This document shows, piece after piece, positions 49,307-57,793 of a stretch of 64,000 nucleotides of DNA. Position numbers and translations under genes: made by a program. The stretch spans positions 1-64,000 of the forward strand of contig CANDVA010000005.1 of NCBI GenBank assembly GCA_947389015.1. The letters are read 5' to 3'. Source of the stretch: an uncultured Clostridia bacterium. GTDB lineage: Bacteria > Bacillota > Clostridia > Oscillospirales > Ruminococcaceae. The first letter of the stretch is position 1. Each line of letters begins with the position of its first letter. The notes under the pieces are model-generated. The model was not told where the DNA came from. It saw nothing but the letters and a program-made list of their open reading frames with translations, and did not search any database.

Positions 49307-51520
49307 ATGAAGAAATCAAAACTTGCGGCGTCGTTGCTGGCAGTTACCGTGTCGTTATCAACATTGCTGACGGGCTGTACGACCGTACCCGATACGTCCA
49401 ATAACAGCAGCTCGTCATCAAGCTCGTCTAACGGCGGCAACAGCAGCACAAGCACTGACAGCGGCAATAGCTCCAGCACCGATAGCGGCAACAATCCCGC
49501 ACCCGAGACTCCCAAACTGGAATTCGCCCAGGGTACCGTTCTGAGAATGGCTACCGGCTACAACAGCAAGGAAACGGGTCTGTTCTTTGACGCGGACTAT
49601 ATCGCGGATAAAGGCAAAGACGGTAAGATCACATTGGCTGACGGCAACAGCTACAGCGCGGGCGATCTTAAGCCTACATGGGTAGCTGTCCAGGATAAGC
49701 TCGGCATGGTATTTGAGAACCAGTACCAGGGCAGTAAGAACGCCAATACGGAATGGGAATTCTGGAAAGAAAGACTTAGCGAGGTTGATATGGTATGCGG
49801 TACCGCTTCCGGTCTGACCGAGGCGGGCGCTGCGGGACAGGTTGTTGACCTTGCGCAGTACCTTGATCAGATGCCCGACTTCAAGGCATATCTTGACGCT
49901 AACCCCATCGTTCGTCTGTCTATCGCGGGTGACGACGGTCAGGGCGGCATCGGCTCTATCTATTTCTCGCCGTATTTCGACGGTGTAAACGATATTGAGC
50001 GTATGCCTTTGATGAGAGTTGACTGGGTACAGAAGCTGCTTGACGGCGACGGCGATTTTGCTGCCGACAACAGCGGTACGACTGCAACTCCCGCTTATCA
50101 GCCCTATATGCCCACAAGCGGCAAGGTTGAGATCGAGGTAGTTAAGAAGGATGGCAGCGCTACCGAGAAAGTGACTAAGGACTACGATACTGCCGGCAAC
50201 ATCATTGCCAAGATGAACGATGCAGGCTCTATGAGCGGCGTTGACGCTGTAAATATGCTCCGCAAGTACATCGACGAGGCATACGGCGGATACTACGGAA
50301 CCACTCGTTCCGATCTGTTCTGCGGTCAGAACGCTGCTTGGGACGCAGACGAGCTGGTTGCTCTGCTTCGCTGCGTAACATCCAATGCACAGACTCTTAA
50401 CGGCACTGACACTATTCAGGGTCTGTTCTCACGTGAGGACGACAATAACCAGAGACGTGTTGATATGTTCCGTTTCGCGGGTTCTCTGTTCGGCGTTCGC
50501 GGTCTCGAGTCCAGACAGGATTACCTGTATGTGGGCAACGATAACAAGCTCCATGATGCACGTCAGGAGGAGGCTACCTACGTTGCTCTTGAGAGAATGA
50601 ACAATATGGCTAAGGAAGGTCTTCTTTCCGAGTCTTTCATGAACACCTCCAAGGAGAGTTCGCAGACAATGCTCGAGAACGACCTCGGCTTTATGCACTA
50701 TGACTACAACCAGACCCAGACCGCATATAACAAGTCCAAGCTCCAGGATGGCGAGAAGTATATGGCGGCTATGGTTCCCGTTGCTCGTTGGGATGACGGC
50801 ACCGGTGAGCAGTTTATGAGATTTACCGAGTCTTGGCGTTCCGTTAAGACCGACGGTTGGGCTATCTCCAAGGCAGGCGTTGAGGGCAATACCGATAAGC
50901 TGAACGCGGCTTTGTCTCTGATCAACTACGCATTCAGCGAGGAAGGTCAGATCATGATGTCCTACGGTCCCGAGGCGTTCAGAAGCAGCGAGACATTTAA
51001 TTTCAACGGCAAGGAAATGCCTAAGATCGCCGACAAGACTTATGAGGAGCTTTGGGAGAAGGAAAACGGCAACTACACCAACTACGCTCGTAAGTGCCTC
51101 GGTTCTACTCTCAGCTTTGTAAAGAGCCAGGCGTTTGAATATCAGTGCACACACGACGTCGGCAAGGAGGGCGCAGGCTATATCTCCAATGCTATCGGTC
51201 TTGGTACTATAAAGCACCCCGAGCTTGCGCTTGCGGATAATCCTTGGTACACCTCCGTTCCTACCGTTCTTCCGAACTCCAAGGCGGAAAATGATCAGAT
51301 CGCAGGCTTTACAGAGCTTGGCAACAGCGGTAACTTCGGTCAGTCCAAGGATCAGAACAATCTGCTTGTAAACATCATCGTAGGCGGCTTCACCGGCGAG
51401 GGCACGACATCTCCCGCAGAGTGCGCAGCTACCGTTGCTAACTCCTGGAACGGTTCTCAGTACCTCACTCTCAAGAATACCGCTTGGGATATCCTCCTTG
51501 AGGAGTTTGCAAATCTGTAA
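49307..51520 (+). CDS. Extracellular solute-binding lipoprotein (LplA type)
   Basis: The 737-residue protein has a lipoprotein signal peptide ending in TLLTGC (about 21-25), a Ser/Asn/Gly-rich linker and a large binding domain of about 670 residues, longer than normal type-1 SBPs (about 400-450) and typical of LplA/YtcQ proteins that bind pectin oligosaccharides. Codon usage is more regular than in neighbours, as expected for an abundant protein. Strong stem-loops follow at 51552-51623. Substrate inferred from neighbours to be oligogalacturonides. Confidence 0.88.
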   Translation: MKKSKLAASLLAVTVSLSTLLTGCTTVPDTSNNSSSSSSSSNGGNSSTSTDSGNSSSTDSGNNPAPETPKLEFAQGTVLRMATGYNSKETGLFFDADYIADKGKDGKITLADGNSYSAGDLKPTWVAVQDKLGMVFENQYQGSKNANTEWEFWKERLSEVDMVCGTASGLTEAGAAGQVVDLAQYLDQMPDFKAYLDANPIVRLSIAGDDGQGGIGSIYFSPYFDGVNDIERMPLMRVDWVQKLLDGDGDFAADNSGTTATPAYQPYMPTSGKVEIEVVKKDGSATEKVTKDYDTAGNIIAKMNDAGSMSGVDAVNMLRKYIDEAYGGYYGTTRSDLFCGQNAAWDADELVALLRCVTSNAQTLNGTDTIQGLFSREDDNNQRRVDMFRFAGSLFGVRGLESRQDYLYVGNDNKLHDARQEEATYVALERMNNMAKEGLLSESFMNTSKESSQTMLENDLGFMHYDYNQTQTAYNKSKLQDGEKYMAAMVPVARWDDGTGEQFMRFTESWRSVKTDGWAISKAGVEGNTDKLNAALSLINYAFSEEGQIMMSYGPEAFRSSETFNFNGKEMPKIADKTYEELWEKENGNYTNYARKCLGSTLSFVKSQAFEYQCTHDVGKEGAGYISNAIGLGTIKHPELALADNPWYTSVPTVLPNSKAENDQIAGFTELGNSGNFGQSKDQNNLLVNIIVGGFTGEGTTSPAECAATVANSWNGSQYLTLKNTAWDILLEEFANL

Positions 51521-51551
51521 TTTTTCCACGGCATTTATTCCTTAATTTAAC

Positions 51552-51623
51552 GCGGTGCCGCCGTTGCGGCGGCGCTGCCTAATCCAAATTATGTTATCGA
51601 GGGGGAGACGGCCTCTCCCCCTC
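51552..51623 (+). other. Two stem-loops after the solute-binding protein gene
   Basis: GCGGTGCCGCC pairs with GGCGGCGCTGC (11 bp with two G-T pairs, loop GTTGC), and GAGGGGGAGA pairs perfectly with TCTCCCCCTC (loop CGGCC). No T run follows. As in maltose-type operons, such structures may stabilise the upstream mRNA and lower expression of the genes after it. Confidence 0.75.
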
Positions 51624-51644
51624 TCAACATAAAGGAAGGTCTGT

Positions 51645-52235
51645 ATGTATAAGAAACAAATGATTTTTCAGCGCATAGTGTGCGCCGCGATGCTTATTGC
51701 AGCCGCTTTGGTATTCGTCTATTCTTTGGGTCTTATGACCGATCTTTATGACAGCCTGTATACCACTATCCGCAGCCCAAGCAACCTTGAAAGAACAACT
51801 GTTCCGGGTTCGCGAATCTATTATGATATGCAGGGTTTCAACAGTCGATTTACAAACGTGTCTATCGTACTTATTCTTGTGACACTGTTTTTATTTGTTA
51901 CAAACACACATTCCCGCAGAAAATACTACATCGGAAATTTTGTCGCGATTGGTTTGTCTGCGGTATGCAACATAGGTGTATCTGTCTGGACGCTCAGTCA
52001 ATTAGCCGTGTATAGGGCGCAGTATTTACAGATCGATTTTGAGGCGCTTGAAGCGCACGCGAAAACGATGAACACGCTTTACACCGATTCGACATTCTGG
52101 TTCGATATAAGCTACGCGGTTTTCGGACTTCTGCTTCTTATGACGGTATTGCTTGTGGTTAATTTGATTTTGAAACTAATCGTGATGAAAGAAGAGAAGC
52201 GCCTTATCGGAAGCAGAAAGGATGTGAGGGCATGA
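51645..52235 (+). CDS. Small membrane protein A, four helices, unknown
   Basis: The 196-residue protein has about four transmembrane helices (about 11-30, 71-86, 95-117, 153-180), with an external loop between the first two that includes TTVPGSRIYYDMQGFNS. It matches no family I know. AAGGAAGG is its ribosome site. The next membrane protein overlaps its stop by 4 bases, and an MsmX-type ATPase follows, so the cluster may be one complex. Confidence 0.65.
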   Translation: MYKKQMIFQRIVCAAMLIAAALVFVYSLGLMTDLYDSLYTTIRSPSNLERTTVPGSRIYYDMQGFNSRFTNVSIVLILVTLFLFVTNTHSRRKYYIGNFVAIGLSAVCNIGVSVWTLSQLAVYRAQYLQIDFEALEAHAKTMNTLYTDSTFWFDISYAVFGLLLLMTVLLVVNLILKLIVMKEEKRLIGSRKDVRA

Positions 52236-52732
52236 ATTTCAACAATGAAGCCATGATCAAAAAGGACAGGCTCAGATTTACCAAAAACAAGCTCTCAGCT
52301 AATCTCACCTTGCTTGCGATCTTACTGAACGCGCTCTATTTTGTCAGTATCTATAAATCCGATGTGGGTTCGTATTACTACAATTTCCTCATTGGAATAT
52401 CCGTTATTTACAATCTGCTTTTTATGCTTGTTGCGTTTCTTTCCTCCGAGGGTGTAAAGACGTACAAGGTCGGCTATTCGTTTACACTCATAGGAATAGG
52501 CGTGGGGCAGATTATTCGCATTTTCATTATCCCTATGAACGCCAACAGCACAACTCTGTCACTCGGCGGCGAGGAGACAACGGTAATGGAGAGCGGACAA
52601 TTCATTTATGTATGCGTTTGTCTGGTAGCGTCCGCGGCGCTGTGCATTATTGCGGGTATCATAAATCTCTTCAAGGCCCGCGCACTTGCGGAGCATCAGG
52701 CTGAACTTGATAAAAAAGCAAAAGGGAGCTAG
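52232..52732 (+). CDS. Small membrane protein B, four helices, unknown
   Basis: The 166-residue protein has about four transmembrane helices (about 23-41, 49-70, 78-100, 122-148), a basic N-terminus and a charged C-terminus (AEHQAELDKKAKGS). It overlaps protein A by 4 bases and precedes the ATPase by 2 bases, so it is translationally coupled. No family recognised. Confidence 0.65.
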   Translation: MNFNNEAMIKKDRLRFTKNKLSANLTLLAILLNALYFVSIYKSDVGSYYYNFLIGISVIYNLLFMLVAFLSSEGVKTYKVGYSFTLIGIGVGQIIRIFIIPMNANSTTLSLGGEETTVMESGQFIYVCVCLVASAALCIIAGIINLFKARALAEHQAELDKKAKGS

Positions 52733-52734
52733 TC

Positions 52735-53799
52735 ATGAGTGATTTAAAATTACAGCATCTCGACAAGATTTATGACAATAAGGTTCAGGCGGTGTTCGAT
52801 TTTAACCTTGACGTTAAAAACGGAGAGCTGATCGTACTTGTCGGACCTTCGGGCTGCGGAAAATCAACAACGCTCCGTATGGTAGCGGGTCTCGAGGATA
52901 TCTCCGCGGGCAACCTGATAATCGACGGCAAGGACGTTACAAAAATGGCGCCTAAGGATCGCGATATCGCCATGGTTTTCCAGAACTACGCGCTGTACGG
53001 TCATATGACGATCTATGAGAACATGGCGTTCTCGCTTATGCTGCGCAAGGAAAACAAGAACGAAATACATCAGAAGGTGTTGTCGGCCGCCGAGATACTC
53101 GGGCTTACCGACCAGCTGAATAAAAAGCCGAACCAGCTTTCGGGCGGTCAGCGGCAGAGAGTTGCTATGGGACGTGCGATCGTTCGTACTCCTAAGGTAT
53201 TCCTCTTTGACGAACCGCTGTCGAACCTTGACGCGAAGCTCCGCGGCGCGACACGCCGTGAGATTCTGCTCCTGCATAAGAGACTTCGCGCAACGATGCT
53301 TTACGTTACGCACGACCAGACCGAGGCGCTTACGCTTGCGGACAGGATCGTATGTATGTCTATGGGTCACGTTCAGCAGATAGGTACTCCTCTCGAGCTG
53401 TACGATACCCCCGCTAACCTCTTCGTGGCAGGCTTTATCGGACTTCCTCCGATGAATTTCTTTGATGTTGAGGTAAAGAACGGCGAGCTTATCTGCGAAA
53501 GCTTTAAGGTAGCGCTTACCCCCGAGGAAAAAGGTTCGCTTGAACGCTACGAGGGGGCGACTATCACTCTTGGCGTTCGTCCCGAGGACATTTCCGAGGG
53601 CGGAGATATAAGCGTAAACGTATTTTCCAATGAGAACCTGGGACAGACGACCCTTGTAAACGGCGTTGTCGGAAAGCATAGGATAACCTGTAAATTCCGC
53701 GAGTGGTGTACTTACAAGGCAGGCGATACGGTCAATGTTTCTTTCAAGAAAAAGCATTTCTTCGATAAGAAAACGACCGACGCTATCAGTTTAAGATAA
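52735..53799 (+). CDS. Sugar ABC transporter ATPase (MsmX/UgpC type)
   Basis: The 354-residue protein has Walker A GPSGCGKSTTLRM (about 37-49), Q-loop, signature LSGGQRQRVAMGRA, Walker B VFLFDEPLSNLD, the H-loop H in VTHDQTEALTLADR and a C-terminal MOI/TOBE-type domain from about 235 (GVRPEDIS). In Bacillus one MsmX energises many CUT1 importers; here a copy lies in the operon itself, close to its permeases and binding protein. Flanked by two unknown membrane proteins on each side. Confidence 0.92.
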   Translation: MSDLKLQHLDKIYDNKVQAVFDFNLDVKNGELIVLVGPSGCGKSTTLRMVAGLEDISAGNLIIDGKDVTKMAPKDRDIAMVFQNYALYGHMTIYENMAFSLMLRKENKNEIHQKVLSAAEILGLTDQLNKKPNQLSGGQRQRVAMGRAIVRTPKVFLFDEPLSNLDAKLRGATRREILLLHKRLRATMLYVTHDQTEALTLADRIVCMSMGHVQQIGTPLELYDTPANLFVAGFIGLPPMNFFDVEVKNGELICESFKVALTPEEKGSLERYEGATITLGVRPEDISEGGDISVNVFSNENLGQTTLVNGVVGKHRITCKFREWCTYKAGDTVNVSFKKKHFFDKKTTDAISLR

Positions 53800-53812
53800 G
53801 GAGGCGTGACAG

Positions 53813-54379
53813 ATGGCACAAAAAACGTCCGCCAAGCCAAGGCGGGGAGTAAAAGAGTTTATCCGTAAGTTTTTCGTTTCACTGAAGCGCGCTCCGCAGA
53901 ATATCGCGCTGGTGGTGCTTGCGGCGGCGTTCATTGTTTATTCGCTGAATCTTACGTCCATAGCGAACACGACAGCGAGAGTAAATCTGGCGAATATGGG
54001 GCAATGTGAGTTTGCCGCGATGCTGTTCTCTATTCTTGCGTTTGTTTGCTTTTTGAGAGCTTTTCCCAAACGTCAGAAGCCAAATATGGTGATGATAGGA
54101 TTAGTGTTTGTGATGATGGCTATTCTTATCTTTGTAGACATTGTGTATTACAATCGGATTATTGAATCAGTGGCGGGAGGGACCGTTATCACAAGCGATA
54201 CGGCATATATAGCCATAGCGCAGAATGTTGTCGTAGTGCATATCGTACTTGTTGCGGTAACTGCGGTGCTGCTCGCGACGCTTCCCGTATACTCCAAGAT
54301 ACTCAAGAGCATCAATACTTCCATTGATGTTGAGGATAACGGTGAGATGGGAGCTATCGATATCTCGAGCGAAGAATAA
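53813..54379 (+). CDS. Small membrane protein C, four helices, unknown
   Basis: The 188-residue protein has a basic N-terminus (MAQKTSAKPRRGVKEFIRKFF), about four transmembrane helices (about 30-48, 64-82, 93-112, 138-158) and an acidic C-terminus (VEDNGEMGAIDISSEE). No family recognised. GGAGG before the ATG; 13 bases after the ATPase. Confidence 0.65.
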   Translation: MAQKTSAKPRRGVKEFIRKFFVSLKRAPQNIALVVLAAAFIVYSLNLTSIANTTARVNLANMGQCEFAAMLFSILAFVCFLRAFPKRQKPNMVMIGLVFVMMAILIFVDIVYYNRIIESVAGGTVITSDTAYIAIAQNVVVVHIVLVAVTAVLLATLPVYSKILKSINTSIDVEDNGEMGAIDISSEE

Positions 54380-54450
54380 TATTTAACGACGAAGCAACAG
54401 CAGTCCAAGGAGGCTGTTGTTGCTTTCATTGCAAATAAGGATAGGCGTTT

Positions 54451-55083
54451 ATGGCTAAGAAATCAAACAAAAACAAGCAAACCGAGACGACCGCGGCGGA
54501 AAATTATTACGATCTTAAAGTCGACGCAGTCGACAAGCTCGTGAACGCGAAAGACGCTCCCGAGGTCACCGAGGCCGAAATACGTAAATACACCTCAAAG
54601 GGCAAATTCCATATTCCATCCTGGCTCAAGATTTTGTTTATTAAATTTTGGTTCAGCGGCGCAATTTGTTATTTCTTCCTTTGGGGTTTAGGTTTGTATT
54701 TGCAGAATCTGGATCTTATGGTCGCGCTTGCGATAGGTCTTGGTCTTGCGACGGATCTTATGGTAAATCATGTGCTTCATACGTTTGAGCCTACGGAAGG
54801 CGCGTATAATAAGTGGATGATGGTGCCGCATAAGAAATTCTGGACGATTTTTGTTAATATTCTGTATGCGGGTGTGCTTTTGTTCTGTGTAATGCAGGCA
54901 TATAACGTTATAAACACTGTTCTGGTTGGTGATGTAAACACTGCCGAGAACGTTGCGGTGGGCGTTGAGCCGCTGCTGTTCGGATTGCTGTATATGGGTT
55001 TTGATATGCTCTTTATTACAATAAAGAACACAATGGTAAAGATATTCCGAGACGCGGAAAAGAAGGTCTCCGGAAATAAGTAA
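54451..55083 (+). CDS. Small membrane protein D, four helices, unknown
   Basis: The 210-residue protein has a charged cytoplasmic N-terminal domain of about 60 residues (KKSNKNKQTETTAAENYYDLKVDAVDKLVNAKDAPEVTEAEIRKYTS) and about four transmembrane helices (65-85, 90-107, 130-150, 170-192). Upstream, GAAGCAACAGCAGTCC pairs partly with GGAGGCTGTTGTTGC to give a hairpin near the start. No family recognised. GH28 follows within 15 bases. Confidence 0.65.
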   Translation: MAKKSNKNKQTETTAAENYYDLKVDAVDKLVNAKDAPEVTEAEIRKYTSKGKFHIPSWLKILFIKFWFSGAICYFFLWGLGLYLQNLDLMVALAIGLGLATDLMVNHVLHTFEPTEGAYNKWMMVPHKKFWTIFVNILYAGVLLFCVMQAYNVINTVLVGDVNTAENVAVGVEPLLFGLLYMGFDMLFITIKNTMVKIFRDAEKKVSGNK

Positions 55084-55097
55084 ATTTGGGAGTAACA

Positions 55098-56639
55098 ATG
55101 ATCAATATATTATATGCGGGCTCCGTATCTGCCTGCTTTGAACTGGAAAACAATTCCCCGTATTACAGCGGGGAGGAGTATGCTGTAAGACTGAATGGTG
55201 AGGAGGTCATGACGTCCGACAGGAACGTTTTTTCGCTCTATCCGCTCAAGCCGAATACAGAGTACACCGTTGAGGTGGAGGGGCACGAGCCTGTACACTT
55301 CACAACTATAAGCGAGGCCTGCGCGGTGAGCGTAAAGGACTTCGGTGCAGTCGGCGACGGTGTGCACGATGATACCGAGAATATTCAGACGGCGGTCAAT
55401 TGTCTGCCCGAGGGCGGACGTCTGTACTTCCCTGAGGGAACGTACAGCACCGCTCCCATAAATCTGAAGAGCCATATCACGCTCGACCTCTCGGAGGGCG
55501 CGGTGCTGCTCGGCTCGACGGATGTTTCACGCTATCCCGTTATCCCGGGAACCGTTACGGATATCGTGACTGGCGAGGAAGTTCACACAGGCACGTGGGA
55601 GGGCAACGCGATACCCATGCATCAGGCGTTGCTTTTCGCGGAGCATGCCGAGGATATCCGTATCGTCGGAAAGGGCACGGTTGATGGAAACGCTCAGAAC
55701 AGCGAATGGTGGGTGAATGTTAAGGAGAGAGTCACGGGCAGACCGAGACTGATCTTCTTTAATCGCTGCAAGGACATCACGATTCACGGTATCACGGCGC
55801 AGAATGCCGCTTCGTGGCAGCTTCACCCGTATTTTTCGCAGAAGCTGGATTTTCTGGATGTTTCGATAAACGCTCCCAAGAACAGTCCGAACACCGACGC
55901 GTTAGACCCCGAGGCTTGCGACTATGTTAATATAATCGGCTGCAAATTCAGCGTCGGAGACGACTGTATCGCGATCAAATCGGGAAAGATCGAGCTTGGA
56001 CGGAAGTTCAAGCAGCCCGCGAATCACCACACGATACGCAACTGCATTATGCAGTTCGGTCACGGCGCTATCACGCTCGGCAGTGAGATGGCGGGCGGCG
56101 TCAAGAACCTCACCGTAAATCGCTGCATTTTCGCCCATACCGACCGCGGACTGCGTATAAAGACACGCCGAGGACGCGGAAAGGAAGCGGTTATCGACGG
56201 AGTACTGTTTGAGAATATCAAAATGGACGGGGTGCTCACTCCGATCGTTATAAATATGTGGTACAACTGCTGCGATCCCGACCGCTTCTCCGAGTACAAC
56301 ACTACGCGCGAGAAGCTGCCCGTTGACGACAGGACGCCGTACCTCGGGAAATTCACGTTCCGCGATATGGACTGCGAGAACTGTCATGTTGCCGCATGCT
56401 ACTGCGATGGACTTCCCGAAATGCCGATCGAGGAGATCACAGTGGAGAACATCAGGTTCACCTACGACGAGAACGCGCAGGAAGGCGTGCCCGCAATGAA
56501 GAACAACGCGGAGAAGCTTTGCCGTTCGGGTATGTACTTTGACAACGTGCGCAAGCTCACCGTCAAGAACGTCGAGCTCGACGGCTGCGTCGGCGAGCCG
56601 CTTACAGCAAATCACGTTGACGAGCTTATAAAGGAGTAA
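55098..56639 (+). CDS. GH28 family polygalacturonase
   Basis: The 513-residue protein has an N-terminal FnIII-like part (1-85; PLKPNTEYTVEVEGHEPVHFTT) and a beta-helix domain with VKDFGAVGDGVHDDTENIQ, and the four GH28 catalytic motifs: NTDALD, GDDCIAIKSG, FGHGAITLGSE and GLRIKTRRGRG. The FnIII plus exo-type loops suggest an exo-polygalacturonase. No signal peptide, so it acts on imported oligogalacturonides. GGGAG gives the start at 55098. Confidence 0.92.
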   Translation: MINILYAGSVSACFELENNSPYYSGEEYAVRLNGEEVMTSDRNVFSLYPLKPNTEYTVEVEGHEPVHFTTISEACAVSVKDFGAVGDGVHDDTENIQTAVNCLPEGGRLYFPEGTYSTAPINLKSHITLDLSEGAVLLGSTDVSRYPVIPGTVTDIVTGEEVHTGTWEGNAIPMHQALLFAEHAEDIRIVGKGTVDGNAQNSEWWVNVKERVTGRPRLIFFNRCKDITIHGITAQNAASWQLHPYFSQKLDFLDVSINAPKNSPNTDALDPEACDYVNIIGCKFSVGDDCIAIKSGKIELGRKFKQPANHHTIRNCIMQFGHGAITLGSEMAGGVKNLTVNRCIFAHTDRGLRIKTRRGRGKEAVIDGVLFENIKMDGVLTPIVINMWYNCCDPDRFSEYNTTREKLPVDDRTPYLGKFTFRDMDCENCHVAACYCDGLPEMPIEEITVENIRFTYDENAQEGVPAMKNNAEKLCRSGMYFDNVRKLTVKNVELDGCVGEPLTANHVDELIKE

Positions 56640-56641
56640 CA

Positions 56642-57772
56642 ATGTACGACAAAATTGACCGATATATTGAGAGACTGCTGGATAAATCAACTCCCGAGGC
56701 TCCGTACTGGAATATCGAGAGTATACGTCAGGGCAAGCCGCCGCACTGGAATTATATCGACGGCTGCATGATCACGGCGCTGCTGTGCGCGGCGGAGATC
56801 ACGGGCGAACAGCGGTACGCGGATTTTGCCGAGGAGTTTATCGACTACTACATTTCCGAGGACGGTTCTATCCGCGGATACTCGCAGGAGAAGTTTAATC
56901 TTGACGACGTAAACGAGGGCAGAGTGCTTTTCGACCTGTACAAGAAAACAGGTAAGGAGAAGTACAAAAAGGCGATCTTCCTGCTTCGCGATCAGCTTGA
57001 AAAACAGCCGCGCACCAATACGGGCAATTTCTGGCACAAGCAGATATACCCCGACCAGATATGGCTCGACGGGCTGTATATGGCTCAGGTGTTTTATGTG
57101 CGTTTTCAAATGGAATTCGGCGGCGGGGATTATTCCGATACCGTTTCGCAGTACAAGCACGTTCGCGGACAGATGTTCGACGAGGAAAAGAAGCTTTACT
57201 ATCACGGCTGCGACTGCTCGCGAAAAGCGTTTTGGGCTGATAAGGAAACGGGGCGTTCAAAGAATTTCTGGCTTCGAGCTATCGGTTGGTTCTGTATTTC
57301 GCTTGTTGACAATATCGACTATATCGACGACGAGAACGAGCGAAAGAAGCTGATTGCGATATTTGCGGAGGCTATTGAGGGCATTTCGCAGTACTCAGAC
57401 CCCGAAACGGGTATGTACTATCAGGTGGTGGATCAAGGCGTGAGAGAGGGCAACTATCTCGAGACAAGCGGCAGCAGCATGATCGCCTACGCAATGATGA
57501 AAGGTGCACGACTTGGCGTTATCGACGAGAAGTATGCGGAAAAGGGCAAAAAAACCTTCGACGGCATATGCGATAAATACCTTGCCGTAAACGACGACGG
57601 CGACCTCAATCTCGGCGGAATCTGCCTTGTTGCGGGTCTCGGTCCCGAGGACAACCGTCGCCGCGACGGAAGCTACGAATACTACATCTCCGAGCCCGTG
57701 GTAGAGAATGATGCGAAAGGCGTTGCGCCTTTTGTGCTGTGCTATACCGAGGTCAAGAGATTGACAAAATAA
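56642..57772 (+). CDS. GH105 unsaturated galacturonyl/rhamnogalacturonyl hydrolase
   Basis: GH105 removes the delta-4,5-unsaturated galacturonic acid left by pectin or RG-I lyases. The 376-residue (alpha/alpha)6-barrel protein has HWNYIDGCMITALL, the catalytic Asp in PDQIWLDGLYMAQVF at about 142, FWLRAIGWFCISLVD and GDLNLGGICLVAGLG. The free unsaturated uronate isomerises to 5-keto-4-deoxyuronate (DKI), which enters the KduD pathway encoded downstream. Two bases separate it from GH28. Confidence 0.9.
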   Translation: MYDKIDRYIERLLDKSTPEAPYWNIESIRQGKPPHWNYIDGCMITALLCAAEITGEQRYADFAEEFIDYYISEDGSIRGYSQEKFNLDDVNEGRVLFDLYKKTGKEKYKKAIFLLRDQLEKQPRTNTGNFWHKQIYPDQIWLDGLYMAQVFYVRFQMEFGGGDYSDTVSQYKHVRGQMFDEEKKLYYHGCDCSRKAFWADKETGRSKNFWLRAIGWFCISLVDNIDYIDDENERKKLIAIFAEAIEGISQYSDPETGMYYQVVDQGVREGNYLETSGSSMIAYAMMKGARLGVIDEKYAEKGKKTFDGICDKYLAVNDDGDLNLGGICLVAGLGPEDNRRRDGSYEYYISEPVVENDAKGVAPFVLCYTEVKRLTK

Positions 57773-57793
57773 TAATATTCTAAAGGAAAAACT

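Noticed and set aside
50429-51529. 366-codon open frame on the minus strand
   Set aside because: Antisense of the solute-binding lipoprotein gene; no domain or ribosome site.
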